The translations under genes and the position numbers were made by a program. Below, one piece after another: positions 35,579 to 44,374 of a DNA stretch of 64,000 bases (position 1 is its first letter; each line of letters begins with the position of its first letter). The notes below the pieces were generated by a model. The model was not told the DNA's origin, did not search any database, and saw only the letters and a list, made by a program, of their open reading frames with translations. Origin of the DNA: Paenibacillus sp. CAA11 (GTDB taxonomy: Bacteria; Bacillota; Bacilli; Paenibacillales; Paenibacillaceae); the NCBI RefSeq assembly GCF_003060825.1, contig NZ_CP028922.1, forward strand, positions 4,557,001 through 4,621,000. The letters are read 5' to 3'.

Positions 35579-37122
35579 CTGCCGCTGTCTCCCTTTTTTG
35601 AGCGCTTCGGAATTACCCGTTTGCGGGGCTGTTGCCTTACTGTGTCGGCCACATACTTAGGGTTCGGCCGGGTTTTCAGCTTCGGCCAAGGAAGGCGAAA
35701 AAGACTATCCTTAATATCTGGTGCAATAAATGGCCCGAAAGGGCTCATATAAGGTACACCGAATGAACATAAAGTTGTTAAATGAAGCAGTATGGCAAGC
35801 AGCCCCAGCAGAATGCCCAGAAGTCCAAACGAACCTGCCAGAAACATGAAACCAAATCTTAAGATCCGTACGGCAACCGTCAGATCATTCTCTGGAATGA
35901 CGTAACTCGATATGGCCGTGATCGACACGATAATGACCATTGCCGCCGAGACGACTCCCGCCTCTACGGCTGCTTGCCCGATAACCAGTGTGCCGACAAT
36001 CGAGACGGCTTGGCCAATCGTCTTCGGAATCCGCACCCCTGCTTCGCGCAAAATCTCATAGGTAACCTCCATCAGAAGCGCTTCGATAAAGGCGGGAAAA
36101 GGGACCCCTTCCCTCTGGGAAGCGATGCTGATTAGGAGGTTCGTCGGTAGCATTTCCTGATGAAAGGTTGAGACAGCAATGTAAAGCGCAGGTGCCAGCA
36201 TTGCAATAAAAAAGCCAAGGTAACGCAGAAGGCGTAATAAACTGCTGATATAGGTTCGCTGATAATAATCATCGGCAGCCTGAAGGAACTGTACAAACAA
36301 GGCCGGGATCAACATCACAAAGGGCGTCCCATCCACCAGTATGGCAATTCTGCCTTCAAGCAGCCCTGAAGCTATCGTGTCTGGACGTTCCGAATTATAA
36401 ACCGTGGGAAATAAAGTCCTTTGCCCATCCTGAATCTGTTCTTCGATATAACCGCCCTCCAGGATACCGTCCATGTCAATCCGGTCAAGTCTTGAATGTA
36501 ATTCCTTTACAATGCCTTCATCCGCTGTTCCCTTGATGTACATAATGGCTACATTCGTCTGCGTCATTTGCCCGATCTTACGGGTTTCTATCCACAGATG
36601 AGGATCGCGGATTCGCTTGCGAAGCAGCGAGGTGTTCTTGCGCAGATTCTCTGTGAATCCTTCCATCGGCCCACGCACCACCGTCTGGGTTTGCGGCTCA
36701 CTTACACTCCGATCTTCCCATCCCGCCGCACCGATCCACAGCCCCTTATCCATCCCTTCTAGAAGAAGAATGATATGGCCTGAGAGAAGGCGGTTGAACA
36801 GCTCCTCCATGGAAGTGAAGCTGCCCGTATCTGCAGCTACAAGCACCTGCTCCTGCAAGCAAACCAGCCGCTGCTCACCGTCCCCGCAGCTGCCTGGCGG
36901 CTCGCTCGTCATTAAGGAATGCAAGATCGAGCCATGAAGCAGCTGATTGTCGATCAGCCCATCCAGATATATAAGCGCAGAGGGCCACTGCTGCAGGCTT
37001 TTGAGCTCCTTGATCATCAGATCACTGCTATTGCCCAACTGATTGCGGATATGGCCGAGATTCGTCCCCAGTTCTGACACAAGATGCTTCTGCTCTTCCG
37101 AGGCTTCCACGGGTCTATGCAC
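35575..37122 (-). CDS. GerA-family spore germination protein
   Basis: 515 residues. A soluble N-terminal region (about 1-280) contains the family motif EPQTQTVVRGPMEGFTENLRKN and SRLDRIDMDGILEGGYIEE. Several membrane helices lie between about 285 and 450, with PFPAFIEALLMEVTYEILREAG and AGVVSAAMVIIVSITAIS. A basic tail closes the protein. It is the A subunit of the germinant receptor. The GTG start follows AGGAGGGGTTAGG. It is the first gene of a five-gene operon driven by a sigma-G-like promoter. Confidence 0.95.
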   Translation of the reverse strand: MHRPVEASEEQKHLVSELGTNLGHIRNQLGNSSDLMIKELKSLQQWPSALIYLDGLIDNQLLHGSILHSLMTSEPPGSCGDGEQRLVCLQEQVLVAADTGSFTSMEELFNRLLSGHIILLLEGMDKGLWIGAAGWEDRSVSEPQTQTVVRGPMEGFTENLRKNTSLLRKRIRDPHLWIETRKIGQMTQTNVAIMYIKGTADEGIVKELHSRLDRIDMDGILEGGYIEEQIQDGQRTLFPTVYNSERPDTIASGLLEGRIAILVDGTPFVMLIPALFVQFLQAADDYYQRTYISSLLRLLRYLGFFIAMLAPALYIAVSTFHQEMLPTNLLISIASQREGVPFPAFIEALLMEVTYEILREAGVRIPKTIGQAVSIVGTLVIGQAAVEAGVVSAAMVIIVSITAISSYVIPENDLTVAVRILRFGFMFLAGSFGLLGILLGLLAILLHLTTLCSFGVPYMSPFGPFIAPDIKDSLFRLPWPKLKTRPNPKYVADTVRQQPRKRVIPKRSKKGDSGR

Positions 37123-37154
37123 CCTAACCCCTCCTAGATTGGATGATTATGGGT

Positions 37155-37183
37155 TAGTATGACTTGGAAACCAGAAATTATTC
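37155..37183 (-). promoter_or_regulatory. Sigma-G-type promoter of the ger operon
   Basis: On the minus strand GAATA (37183-37179), a 17-base spacer and CATACTA (37161-37155) fit the forespore sigma-G pattern. The start point would be about 25 bases before the gerA GTG. Forespore timing is what ger operons need. Confidence 0.7.
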
Positions 37184-37323
37184 CTGCCGTGCCGCCCAGC
37201 ATATTACAGCCGGTATGCCATCGGTCTGGAGACTGATCTTGAAGCCACTTCCTGCGGATGAAGACATTTCCTGTGGGGCGTGGTATGCTGAAGGAAATTT
37301 GAACGTGAACATGAGGAGTGAGC

Positions 37324-37839
37324 ATGTTGAGAGTGAATCGAAACATCCTAATCGGTCCTATTCTGATTCTTTTAGGTGCTTTTTTGTTTATCAGAGGGGA
37401 TTTACACTTCAGCACTGGCAGTATCTTCGTTTACTTCTGGCCAAGCTTGTTTATACTGCCGGTGAGTATCTTCTTTCATTGGTTGTACTTTGGGGTTCTT
37501 GGACGGCGCGGGGTAGGTGTACTAGTTCCGGGAGGGGTGCTGCTTGCTGTAGCGATTGTGTGTCAGATCGCCATGCTGTTTGACAGCTGGGGCATCATGT
37601 GGCCCGGATTTATTTTTGCTCCGGCAGCAGGCTTGTTCGAACTGTACTGGTTCGGCGGACGCAACAAATGGCTGCTGATTCCCATTAACATTCTGACAGG
37701 ACTATCCTTGTTATTCTTCGCAATCTTCTCCATCGGAGCGGTCTTTGGCAGCCTTGCTGGCAGCCAGCCTGTCATTGCTTCTATACTGATCATCGCGGGG
37801 GCATTTCTGATCCTTACCCGTAGGAAGAGCTCAATCTAA
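37324..37839 (+). CDS. LiaI/LiaF-like polytopic membrane protein
   Basis: 171 residues from ATG 37324, five bases behind AGGAG; a GTG at 37318 sits inside that site. About six hydrophobic segments: ILIGPILILLGAFLFIRG opens the chain in the way of LiaI/LiaF-type transmembrane regions, and a basic KSSI tail ends it. No enzymatic motif is seen. It may report on or buffer envelope stress, by analogy only. Divergent from the ger operon; a 22-bp terminator follows. Confidence 0.6.
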   Translation: MLRVNRNILIGPILILLGAFLFIRGDLHFSTGSIFVYFWPSLFILPVSIFFHWLYFGVLGRRGVGVLVPGGVLLAVAIVCQIAMLFDSWGIMWPGFIFAPAAGLFELYWFGGRNKWLLIPINILTGLSLLFFAIFSIGAVFGSLAGSQPVIASILIIAGAFLILTRRKSSI

Positions 37840-37844
37840 CAGTC

Positions 37845-37896
37845 AAACATAAGAAATCCCCTTACACCAATTCATGTAAGGGGATTTCTTATGTTT
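37845..37896. terminator. Bidirectional terminator with 22-bp perfect stem
   Basis: 37845-37866 pairs without mismatch with 37875-37896 across CCAATTCA. It separates the convergent membrane-protein gene and greA and can end both transcripts. Confidence 0.85.
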
Positions 37897-37904
37897 ATGG
37901 AATT

Positions 37905-38387
37905 CTAGAGCGACTTGATCTCCAACAGCTCATATTTAATAATTCCTGCCGGAGCCTCAACCTCGATCTTACTGCCGACTTCTTTGCCGAGCAGCTCCTT
38001 GCCCAGCGGACTCTCATAAGACAGCTTATTGTTGGCTACATCTGCTTCAGCCGGTCCTACAATCTGATACTCTACCTTCTCGGCAAACTCAATGTCGTTC
38101 AGCACGACTACAGAGCCTACGCTTACTTTATTGAGATTCAGGCTGCCCGCATCCACAACCTTAGCGTTGCGGAGCATCTTCTCCAGCTGCAGAATCCGCG
38201 TCTCCATGAAGGCCTGATCATCCTTCGCAGAATGATACTCACTGTTCTCCTTCAAATCGCCATAACTGATGGCTACCTTAAGACGCTCTGCCAACTCTTT
38301 GCGCTTCACCGTCTTCAGCTCTTTGAGCTCTTCCTCGATCTTGGCCAAGCCTTCCTTGGTTAACAGTACTTCTTCTTCATTTGCCAT
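37905..38387 (-). CDS. greA: Transcription elongation factor GreA
   Basis: 160 residues, the standard GreA length. The N-terminal coiled coil (about 5-78) carries the family signature RLKVAISYGDLKENSEYHSAKDD with the acidic tip; the C-terminal FKBP-like domain has SVGSVVVLNDIEFAEKVEY, SYESPLGKELLGKEVGS and APAGIIKYELLEI. It binds in the RNA polymerase secondary channel and rescues arrested complexes by stimulating transcript cleavage. Monocistronic here. Confidence 0.97.
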   Translation of the reverse strand: MANEEEVLLTKEGLAKIEEELKELKTVKRKELAERLKVAISYGDLKENSEYHSAKDDQAFMETRILQLEKMLRNAKVVDAGSLNLNKVSVGSVVVLNDIEFAEKVEYQIVGPAEADVANNKLSYESPLGKELLGKEVGSKIEVEAPAGIIKYELLEIKSL

Positions 38388-38561
38388 ATTTACACTCCCA
38401 CTCTGCTTCTTTCTTTACTTATATTCTAACCTATATTCACAGCTAATGCCTAATAACCAGTAAAAAGGGAGCGATAAGCCCGGCTAGCATCCCCTTTAGC
38501 CTCACCCGGATTACTTCATTCCATGCAGTATATACGTGGTCTCTTAACTGACACAAAAAAA

Positions 38562-38580
38562 GCCAGCACTATAGGCTGGC
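38562..38580 (-). terminator. Terminator of the receptor-propeptide locus
   Basis: On the minus strand GCCAGC-C-TATAGT-GCTGGC runs into TTTTTTT, about 64 bases past the propeptide stop. Confidence 0.8.
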
Positions 38581-38643
38581 TAATGCAATTGATCTAGATT
38601 CATTTCAACATTAAAATCAACTGGACACTGAAAACTAATAGCA

Positions 38644-38778
38644 TTAATCTTCCCCTGTCCCCCAACCATGACTCATAACGCTTATTAGTTGTCCAGAATG
38701 ATTTGTAACTGTTAATGGTACATTAATAGCAAGAATAAAACTAAATAGAGCTAACAAAGAAATTATTTTTTTCCTCAT
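38644..38778 (-). CDS. Secreted signalling propeptide (Phr/AloP-like), 44 codons
   Basis: A 44-residue frame starting at ATG 38778 behind AGGTGGAAAGATTAA. The N-terminus MRKK and a hydrophobic core (IISLLALFSFILAI) form a Sec-type signal; a polar middle follows and the C-terminus is MSHGWGTGED. That is the layout of RRNPP propeptides, in which a short C-terminal piece is released outside and re-imported. The ATG lies inside the receptor gene, overlapping its last 38 bases in another frame. A terminator follows at 38580. The SHG-W-G core recalls the SHGRGG peptide I remember from a P. polymyxa Alo system. The function is inferred; the frame, signal peptide and position are seen. Confidence 0.8.
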   Translation of the reverse strand: MRKKIISLLALFSFILAINVPLTVTNHSGQLISVMSHGWGTGED

Positions 38779-40135
38779 TTAATCTTTCCACCTCATTTAC
38801 TAAGCTTTTGAATTTTTCTTTTTCCTTATCCTCCGAGATACCTCTATACTTTTCAAATAATGCCATACATCTAATAATATTCTTTTCACTGTTGATTTTG
38901 ATGGATAAATCTAATCCCTGTAAAATTAAACTTATGCCTTCATGACGATTATTATGTAATTGATAAGCTGCCAAGTCACTTAGGAATTGTGCAGTTTGGT
39001 CCATGATAATAGGTTTACTATATCCACCAAATTCACTTTGGTGAATTGAATATGGAACAAAGGATGAAAAACGCTCTAAAATGTCATCAATGTTGTGCCC
39101 ATAGAGATTAGCGGCTTGGACAATGCTACAAAGTCCTGTAAACACCTCTTCCTCATGGCAGTTAAGATAATTAACATATTCAGTGAGCATTTTCATATCT
39201 CCTGCTAATAGTCGATAAATATAGGTATTTGCAACAGCCCACTCCTGAAACTGTCTGATAATTTGCTTCGATTCTTCTGTATCTTCACGCACCCAGCTGG
39301 AATCAGCGTACAATGCAGCATAATGCATTGCCTGCTCATATTGACCGCATTCTTCACATACTACAGAAAGGGTAAGCAGCGCATAGAAGATATAATAATA
39401 TACTGGTTTCTTAGGTCGCCGTTCCCCTTGATTACCCGCACCTGAGTTAACCTCATATTTATACTGTATGGTTGCAATTTTATGTAATTTCCGAGCAAGT
39501 TGTTCTACCTTTTTCCATTTGTGTGCGGCCCCAAACACGTGGGCTAACCGCCTGAGTGCTTCCAATTGATCTAATTCATCAAGCCGATCCACATAGGCTT
39601 CAAACAAAATGGCCGCTTCCAAGTTGGCATCCAAGTCGCCGCCCAATGTAGTAACAAACAATCGATACTGACACAGAGCCAGCCTCTCCGAATGCTGGTA
39701 TTTCTCACTGGCGCTCACCCCCTTATAGAGTAGGGCCGCCGCTTCGTATTTCTTCTGTTCAAATAACTCCTCTGCAACTTCGAATAAGGACGGAGCATAA
39801 GCTAAATTATCCAGCAGGTTATCTACAACCTGCTCAATGCAGTCCAGCCGGTTCAGTTCAGCGCATCTTAATAAAAACGGCCTGAGTCTTCTCCAATTGG
39901 GTGCAGAAAATGAGAAGCACTCATCAATGTAACTGCTGAAAAAATGCGATTCTTCCAAACCCATAGCGAAGGTAATCCGCTCAAGCTGCTCCATTGAGAT
40001 CGGCTTGCTCCCGCTTAAAATACGGCTTAGGGTACCGGAATTTATGCCTGAAATCTTAGAGAATTGAGTAATCGTTAATCTGTGAGTTCTCAAATAATCT
40101 GTCATTTCTTCACGTATTGTGAGTATAGAAATCAA
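38741..40135 (-). CDS. RRNPP-type quorum-sensing receptor (HTH plus TPR-like repeats), AloR/AimR-like
   Basis: 464 residues from TTG 40135, nine bases behind AAGGTGG; ATG 40105 is the next choice. An XRE-type helix-turn-helix (about 10-65) has LTITQFSKISGINSGTLSRI and SMEQLERITFAMGL. The rest is a stack of helical hairpins of TPR type (FEVAEELFEQKKYEAAALLY, RLAHVFGAAHKWKKVEQLAR, YALLTLSVVCEECGQYEQAM). The layout and length match intracellular peptide receptors of the RRNPP group. The encoded propeptide at its 3' end supports this. It has its own sigma-A promoter. Targets are unknown; the nearest genes are greA and the broken SLH lipoprotein. Confidence 0.85.
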   Translation of the reverse strand: MISILTIREEMTDYLRTHRLTITQFSKISGINSGTLSRILSGSKPISMEQLERITFAMGLEESHFFSSYIDECFSFSAPNWRRLRPFLLRCAELNRLDCIEQVVDNLLDNLAYAPSLFEVAEELFEQKKYEAAALLYKGVSASEKYQHSERLALCQYRLFVTTLGGDLDANLEAAILFEAYVDRLDELDQLEALRRLAHVFGAAHKWKKVEQLARKLHKIATIQYKYEVNSGAGNQGERRPKKPVYYYIFYALLTLSVVCEECGQYEQAMHYAALYADSSWVREDTEESKQIIRQFQEWAVANTYIYRLLAGDMKMLTEYVNYLNCHEEEVFTGLCSIVQAANLYGHNIDDILERFSSFVPYSIHQSEFGGYSKPIIMDQTAQFLSDLAAYQLHNNRHEGISLILQGLDLSIKINSEKNIIRCMALFEKYRGISEDKEKEKFKSLVNEVERLNEEKNNFFVSSI

Positions 40136-40190
40136 ATTCAGGCACCACCTTTTCCATATCCTATCGGAAGATAATGTTACATATAATTTA

Positions 40191-40219
40191 ATAATATGGG
40201 TTAAAATTACAATCGTCAA
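40191..40219 (-). promoter_or_regulatory. Sigma-A promoter of the RRNPP receptor gene
   Basis: On the minus strand TTGACG (40219-40214), exactly 17 bases, then TATTAT (40196-40191). The start point would fall about 50 bases before the TTG start. Confidence 0.75.
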
Positions 40220-40261
40220 CATTCAGAACAAATCTTAGTGATATATAAATACACAAAGAAA

Positions 40262-40281
40262 TCCCCTCTCAGCAGAGGGGA
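40262..40281 (-). terminator. Terminator of the broken SLH lipoprotein gene
   Basis: TCCCCTCT-loop-AGAGGGGA, followed on the minus strand by TTTCTTTGTG. Confidence 0.65.
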
Positions 40282-40289
40282 CAGCTGTA

Positions 40290-40314
40290 GGTTAAAACCT
40301 CATGAATTTTAACC
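40290..40314. other. 8-bp inverted repeat between lipoprotein and receptor genes
   Basis: GGTTAAAA and TTTTAACC are separated by nine bases. Role unknown; possibly a second terminator stem or an operator. Confidence 0.35.
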
Positions 40315-40374
40315 GTGATTTTGTCTACAAAATTGAGGCTTATGTACTTTAGTTTAGCATGGATAATCATCTAA

Positions 40375-41560
40375 TTACTTCTTTGGTTTTGTCCAGTTGA
40401 TGTTATATAGAATTTGAGAGATCTCTGCACGGGTAATTTTACTCTTGGGGTTAAATGTCCCATCTTCGTTTCCCCTAACAATTCCTGCATTATATGCGAA
40501 ACGAATCATTTCTCTCATTCTAGAGTCAATGCTGTTCCAGTCCTTAATGCTGTCGCTTTTGATGGTATCATTTACTTCCTTCTTATCTAAATTATTTGCA
40601 GCCACTGCAAGAGCATAAACTGCTTGCTCCCTTGTTGCTGGAGTGTCCCAGTATTTTGATGTTTCCTCTACATCTGAAAGAACAAGCCCGTTAGCTTTAG
40701 CGAATGCAACGTAGCCCGCAGCCCAATATACAGGATGGTTGGAGTTTAACTCTCCTGATCCAATGGCAATAACCTTAAATAATTCTGCAAGGCTCATGGC
40801 CTTGTCGGGTTTGAATGCACCATCAGAAAATCCGCTAAACATTCCGCCTTCTGAAACTGCATTAACAGCCTTCGAATACCAGGAATTGCTTTTAACATCA
40901 GAGAATGAGAATTTACCCCCATTTTTTAATGATTCAAATTTCCACTCACGGCCGCCTGACTTGATCATCTTCAGATAGTCAAGATGGATTGATTTTCCCT
41001 TTACAGTTACTCCAGTGCTGCCTCCAGCAATTTGCTTTACGTCATATGGCATATTAAATATTGCCTTGAGTGATAACCCTTTTACGTCCTGAGCAATTAG
41101 GTCACGAAGTGTCATTCCTTGTAACGTTTTGTCAGACAAATTTTTAAATTCAGGAAACTTATGCTCATATTTCATGTCTTTGCTGACAGAGTCCCAAAGT
41201 TTTAATTCTAGGTTAAAATCCACCCTTAACTGGAACAAGACTAACTGGGCCTATTTCTTGTGAGATGACACCTACGCCTGAGTCGTTCATATCATCTGGA
41301 CCTCGAAATGCATCCTCCCATGTCTCACCAAGATACTTTTTACCACCAGACGCGAACTCGTAGTATTTATTGCTATGGCTAGAAAAATCCTGTGGTGTTT
41401 TCCCCAGCTTGTTTAAAATTTCCTTGGAGTAACCACCTACAAGCTTTACATTACCAGAACCATCAGAGTGTACCGTTACTGTATTCTCTGCATAAATGCA
41501 TCCGGTTAGCAAAGTTGGTACTAATGCAAGTGCAAAAACGGCTTTTAGAACTTTCCTCAT
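40375..41560 (-). pseudogene. LppM-like lipoprotein with C-terminal SLH domains, split by a frameshift
   Basis: Two overlapping frames look like one gene. The first (41560-41213) starts MRKVLKAVF, has the lipobox LLTGC and the motif NTVTVHSDGSGNVKLVGGYS, then stops at VPVKGGF. The second (from about 41238 to 40375) has no signal peptide yet carries a continuing LppM-like region (AIFNMPYDVKQIAGG) and two or three SLH domains (SWYSKAVNAVSEGGMFSGFS, then FAYNAGIVRGNEDGTFNP), which only make sense outside the cell. Removing one C of the ccc at 41223-41225 joins them as VPVKVDFNLELK. A recent mutation or a sequencing error are both possible. GGAGAG precedes the ATG. Confidence 0.75.
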
Positions 41561-41730
41561 CGCTAAGCATCTCTCCATAAAATCCATTATGTGAATGAAT
41601 AAAAAATATAAAATGATTAATTTATCCATTCACATAATTTAGGTTAATTATTTAGGTTTATTTTTTATTGCATTTAATTTAACTTACTAACTTTCCAGTT
41701 CCCCAAACTCCCTCATGTTCCGTGACTGCT

Positions 41731-42021
41731 TTACGCCCCGGGAAGATGCTCTTTGCAAAATGCCTCAAGCGCCGACTCTTCCTCTTCTTCCAAGTCAAAA
41801 TCCAGCATCTTATCGGTCGAACGCTCCATCAGATCATATTTAATAATGCTGATCCCGCCTTCATCCTCCTTCACAACGACCCTCGCATATACTCCGTTCT
41901 CCATATAAAGCTCATCTTCCTCTGGAATGTCCAGATCAATGATAAATTCATATCTTTGGCCCGAGAGGATCCCGAAGGGGTCTTTTACCAACTCAGCGCT
42001 ATAACTCTTGAAGGTTATCAT
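41731..42021 (-). CDS. Small acidic protein, DUF6509-like
   Basis: 96 residues. The text ITFKSYSAELVKDPFGIL, YEFIIDLDIPEEDELY and DLMERSTDKMLDFDLEEEEE, ending FCKEHLPG, resembles a small uncharacterised family of Bacillota that I recall as DUF6509. It is soluble and very acidic. It starts five bases after the rlmN-like stop, with its ribosome site inside that gene, so the two are cotranscribed. Function unknown. Confidence 0.7.
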   Translation of the reverse strand: MITFKSYSAELVKDPFGILSGQRYEFIIDLDIPEEDELYMENGVYARVVVKEDEGGISIIKYDLMERSTDKMLDFDLEEEEESALEAFCKEHLPGA

Positions 42022-42026
42022 GTTAT

Positions 42027-43091
42027 CTATGCCTCTTTTCTCATTTGCTTGCTGCGGAGCTGCCCGCAGGCCGCATCAATATCCGCCCCGTGCTCAAGCC
42101 GGACACTGACGCTGATTCCCTGCTTCTTCAGCACATCGTAGAAGGCGAGCACGGAAGCCTGTTCACTTCGCTGATATTGACTATGCTCATCCACCGGGTT
42201 ATAAGGAATCAAGTTCACGTTCACGAGCGGACGCCGGAGCGTCCCCAGCAGCTGTGCAAGCTCCAGGGCATGCTCTGTACGATCATTGACATCCTTCAGA
42301 AGGATGTATTCAATCGTCACCCGCTGATTGGTCTTCTCCAGATAATAATCAAGCGCATCCATCAGCTTCTCAATTGGGAGCGCCCGATTGATCTTCATAA
42401 TACTTGTGCGCAGCTCATTATTTGGGGCATGCAGGGAGATGGCCAGGTTCACCCGCAGGTTGAGATCCCCGAACTCCTTGATCTTATTCACCAGCCCGCT
42501 GGTTGAGACAGTGATATGCCTTGGCCCGATCGCGAGGCCTTTATGATCTTTAACAATCTGAAGGAAGCTGATCAGGTTCTCAAAATTATCAAACGGCTCG
42601 CCAATCCCCATAACAACAATATGGCTTACCAGCTTGCCCGGCTGAGCCTGGTCCAGATGCAGCTGTACCTTCATGATCTGCTCAACGATCTCACTGCTCG
42701 TCAAGTCACGGCTCTTGGCCAGCAGTCCGCTTGCACAGAAGCTGCAGCCGATATTGCAGCCCACCTGGGTCGTTACACAGACCGATAAGCCGAACTTATG
42801 ACGCATCAGCACCGTCTCGATCAAATGCCCATCGTGCAGCCGGAACAGAAATTTAATGGTGCCGTCCGCCGATTCCTGTCTTAAATGCTCGCCCAGCGTC
42901 TGAATCACAAAGTGATCTGAGAGCAGCTGAATACACTCGGGTTGAAGGTCTATCATTTCCTGCCAGGCCGTCACCCGTCTCCGGTACAGATAGTCCCACA
43001 CCAATAGTGCCCGAGATTTCTTCTCTCCCCGTTCCTGCAGCCATGCTGTTAATTGATCTAAGGTTAATCCATAAATGGATGTTTTATTCAT
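42027..43091 (-). CDS. rlmN: RlmN/Cfr-family radical-SAM rRNA adenine methyltransferase
   Basis: 354 residues from ATG 43091 behind AGAGGGCAACT. The radical-SAM cluster motif is [19 protein letters not shown] and [12 protein letters not shown] are family markers, and the second catalytic Cys lies in DIDAACGQL. Such enzymes methylate A2503 of 23S rRNA (C2 by RlmN, C8 by Cfr). The overall text is nearer RlmN, but GHDIDAAC of typical RlmN is GADIDAAC here and the leader after the cluster ([19 protein letters not shown]) is unusual, so it may be a divergent second copy. Confidence 0.85.
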   Translation of the reverse strand: MNKTSIYGLTLDQLTAWLQERGEKKSRALLVWDYLYRRRVTAWQEMIDLQPECIQLLSDHFVIQTLGEHLRQESADGTIKFLFRLHDGHLIETVLMRHKFGLSVCVTTQVGCNIGCSFCASGLLAKSRDLTSSEIVEQIMKVQLHLDQAQPGKLVSHIVVMGIGEPFDNFENLISFLQIVKDHKGLAIGPRHITVSTSGLVNKIKEFGDLNLRVNLAISLHAPNNELRTSIMKINRALPIEKLMDALDYYLEKTNQRVTIEYILLKDVNDRTEHALELAQLLGTLRRPLVNVNLIPYNPVDEHSQYQRSEQASVLAFYDVLKKQGISVSVRLEHGADIDAACGQLRSKQMRKEA

Positions 43092-43335
43092 AGTTGCCCT
43101 CTTTCTAAGAACTTTAAAATTCAATGTTATTATTGTCCCAAAGATTAGAGGGGAACACAAGAGGGTTCATGTCTCTTCCTCATCAAGTAATATCTCTCAT
43201 TTCCCGCTTAGACTCGGCGCTCGGCTTTATGGCAGATCATCTATCAACCCTACTTGAAAATTCTGCCTGATGGTCACACAATGATAGTCATAGGCTCAAG
43301 GGCCAATACATATTCGGAAAGGCGGGACATCTTAG

Positions 43336-44247
43336 ATGGAGAACTCCTACAAATATAACGATGATTATGTACGCAGCCTGCTGGCTGAATATGAAATTAC
43401 AGAGCTGGAAGACTACCTGCTTCAGCATCGCCGTCCGGTAGTGAAGCTTGAACGGGGGCAAGCCGGGGCCTCCTCTATAGGAAAGTCGCGAATCGGCGGG
43501 TATCCTGATCTGCCGCCAGAAATAGAGTGGCCTAAGACGTCTGACGGCAAGCTTATGACTTTGCTCGCCCAGCTGAACTTCGCACAGATGGTGGAAGAGG
43601 CGGGAGCGGAGACGCTGCCGGAGTTTTTTCCAAAGCGAGGACTTCTCTACATCTTCGCAGGGCTCGATGAGCCTGCATACGATGTGGAGCATAAGGTGAT
43701 TTACATTCCTCAGCCCGAGACAGCTGAGCTTGTCTACCGCAAGCCCGAGCAGAAGACGATCCTTGAGGAGACTCAAGAAATGGAGTCAAGCCCGTTCGAG
43801 GTTCATGCTATAGGGCAGATTGAATTTCCTAACTATGCGTATGAGGATGTGGATGAGCTGGAAGCTACCGAAACTTCCATGGAGAACTATGAAGCGATGG
43901 CTGAGGATATGCGGTTCAAGCCGGACGATGTTCTTGGCCGCATGTTCGGCTATCCGGAGGGGCAGCATGGGGATGATGAATATGAAGCTGCGCTCGTAAT
44001 CCATACCGGTAAGAAATACGGGTACGATACTGGAGAGGCACGCAAACAGCTGATAAAGCATTTTAACGGAGACGAACAGAAGGCCGATCAGGAAATCCAG
44101 GATATGCTGATGCTGCTTGAGCTGGATAGCGATGATGACGTAGGCTTCAGATGGTGGGACAGCGGCGTAATCCATCTATTTATTCGCAAGGAAGATCTCA
44201 TCAACTTGAACTTTGACCGTATGTACTGCTCTATCTACTCCAGTTAA
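43336..44247 (+). CDS. YwqG-like DUF1963 protein
   Basis: 303 residues. The family text is clear: KSRIGGYPDLPPEIEWPKTSDGK, MTLLAQLNFAQM, GLLYIFAG, MFGYPEGQHGDDEYE and MLLLELDSDDDVGFRWWDSG. It is a soluble cytoplasmic protein whose biochemical role is unknown; family members in B. subtilis (YwqG) sit near LXG toxin loci, but no such locus is here. A GGCGGGACATCTTAG element precedes the ATG. A terminator follows closely, so it is a single-gene unit. Confidence 0.85.
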   Translation: MENSYKYNDDYVRSLLAEYEITELEDYLLQHRRPVVKLERGQAGASSIGKSRIGGYPDLPPEIEWPKTSDGKLMTLLAQLNFAQMVEEAGAETLPEFFPKRGLLYIFAGLDEPAYDVEHKVIYIPQPETAELVYRKPEQKTILEETQEMESSPFEVHAIGQIEFPNYAYEDVDELEATETSMENYEAMAEDMRFKPDDVLGRMFGYPEGQHGDDEYEAALVIHTGKKYGYDTGEARKQLIKHFNGDEQKADQEIQDMLMLLELDSDDDVGFRWWDSGVIHLFIRKEDLINLNFDRMYCSIYSS

Positions 44248-44271
44248 TAACCTGCCTTATAAAACAAACCA

Positions 44272-44303
44272 GGCTGGCTGCACTTTGGATGCGGCCAGCC
44301 TTT
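44272..44303 (+). terminator. Terminator after the ywqG-like gene
   Basis: GGCTGGC and GCCAGCC enclose a 15-base loop, then TTTGCT. Confidence 0.65.
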
Positions 44304-44374
44304 GCTATGATCATACCAATGGGGCTAATTCTAATCAACTACCGCGGTGTTCTTCTATTAACACTCGTTTCCCG

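Noticed and set aside
38778-38900. Sigma-H promoter for the propeptide, as known for phr genes
   Set aside because: AGGATAA is present but no GAAT-type -10 lies at the right spacing.
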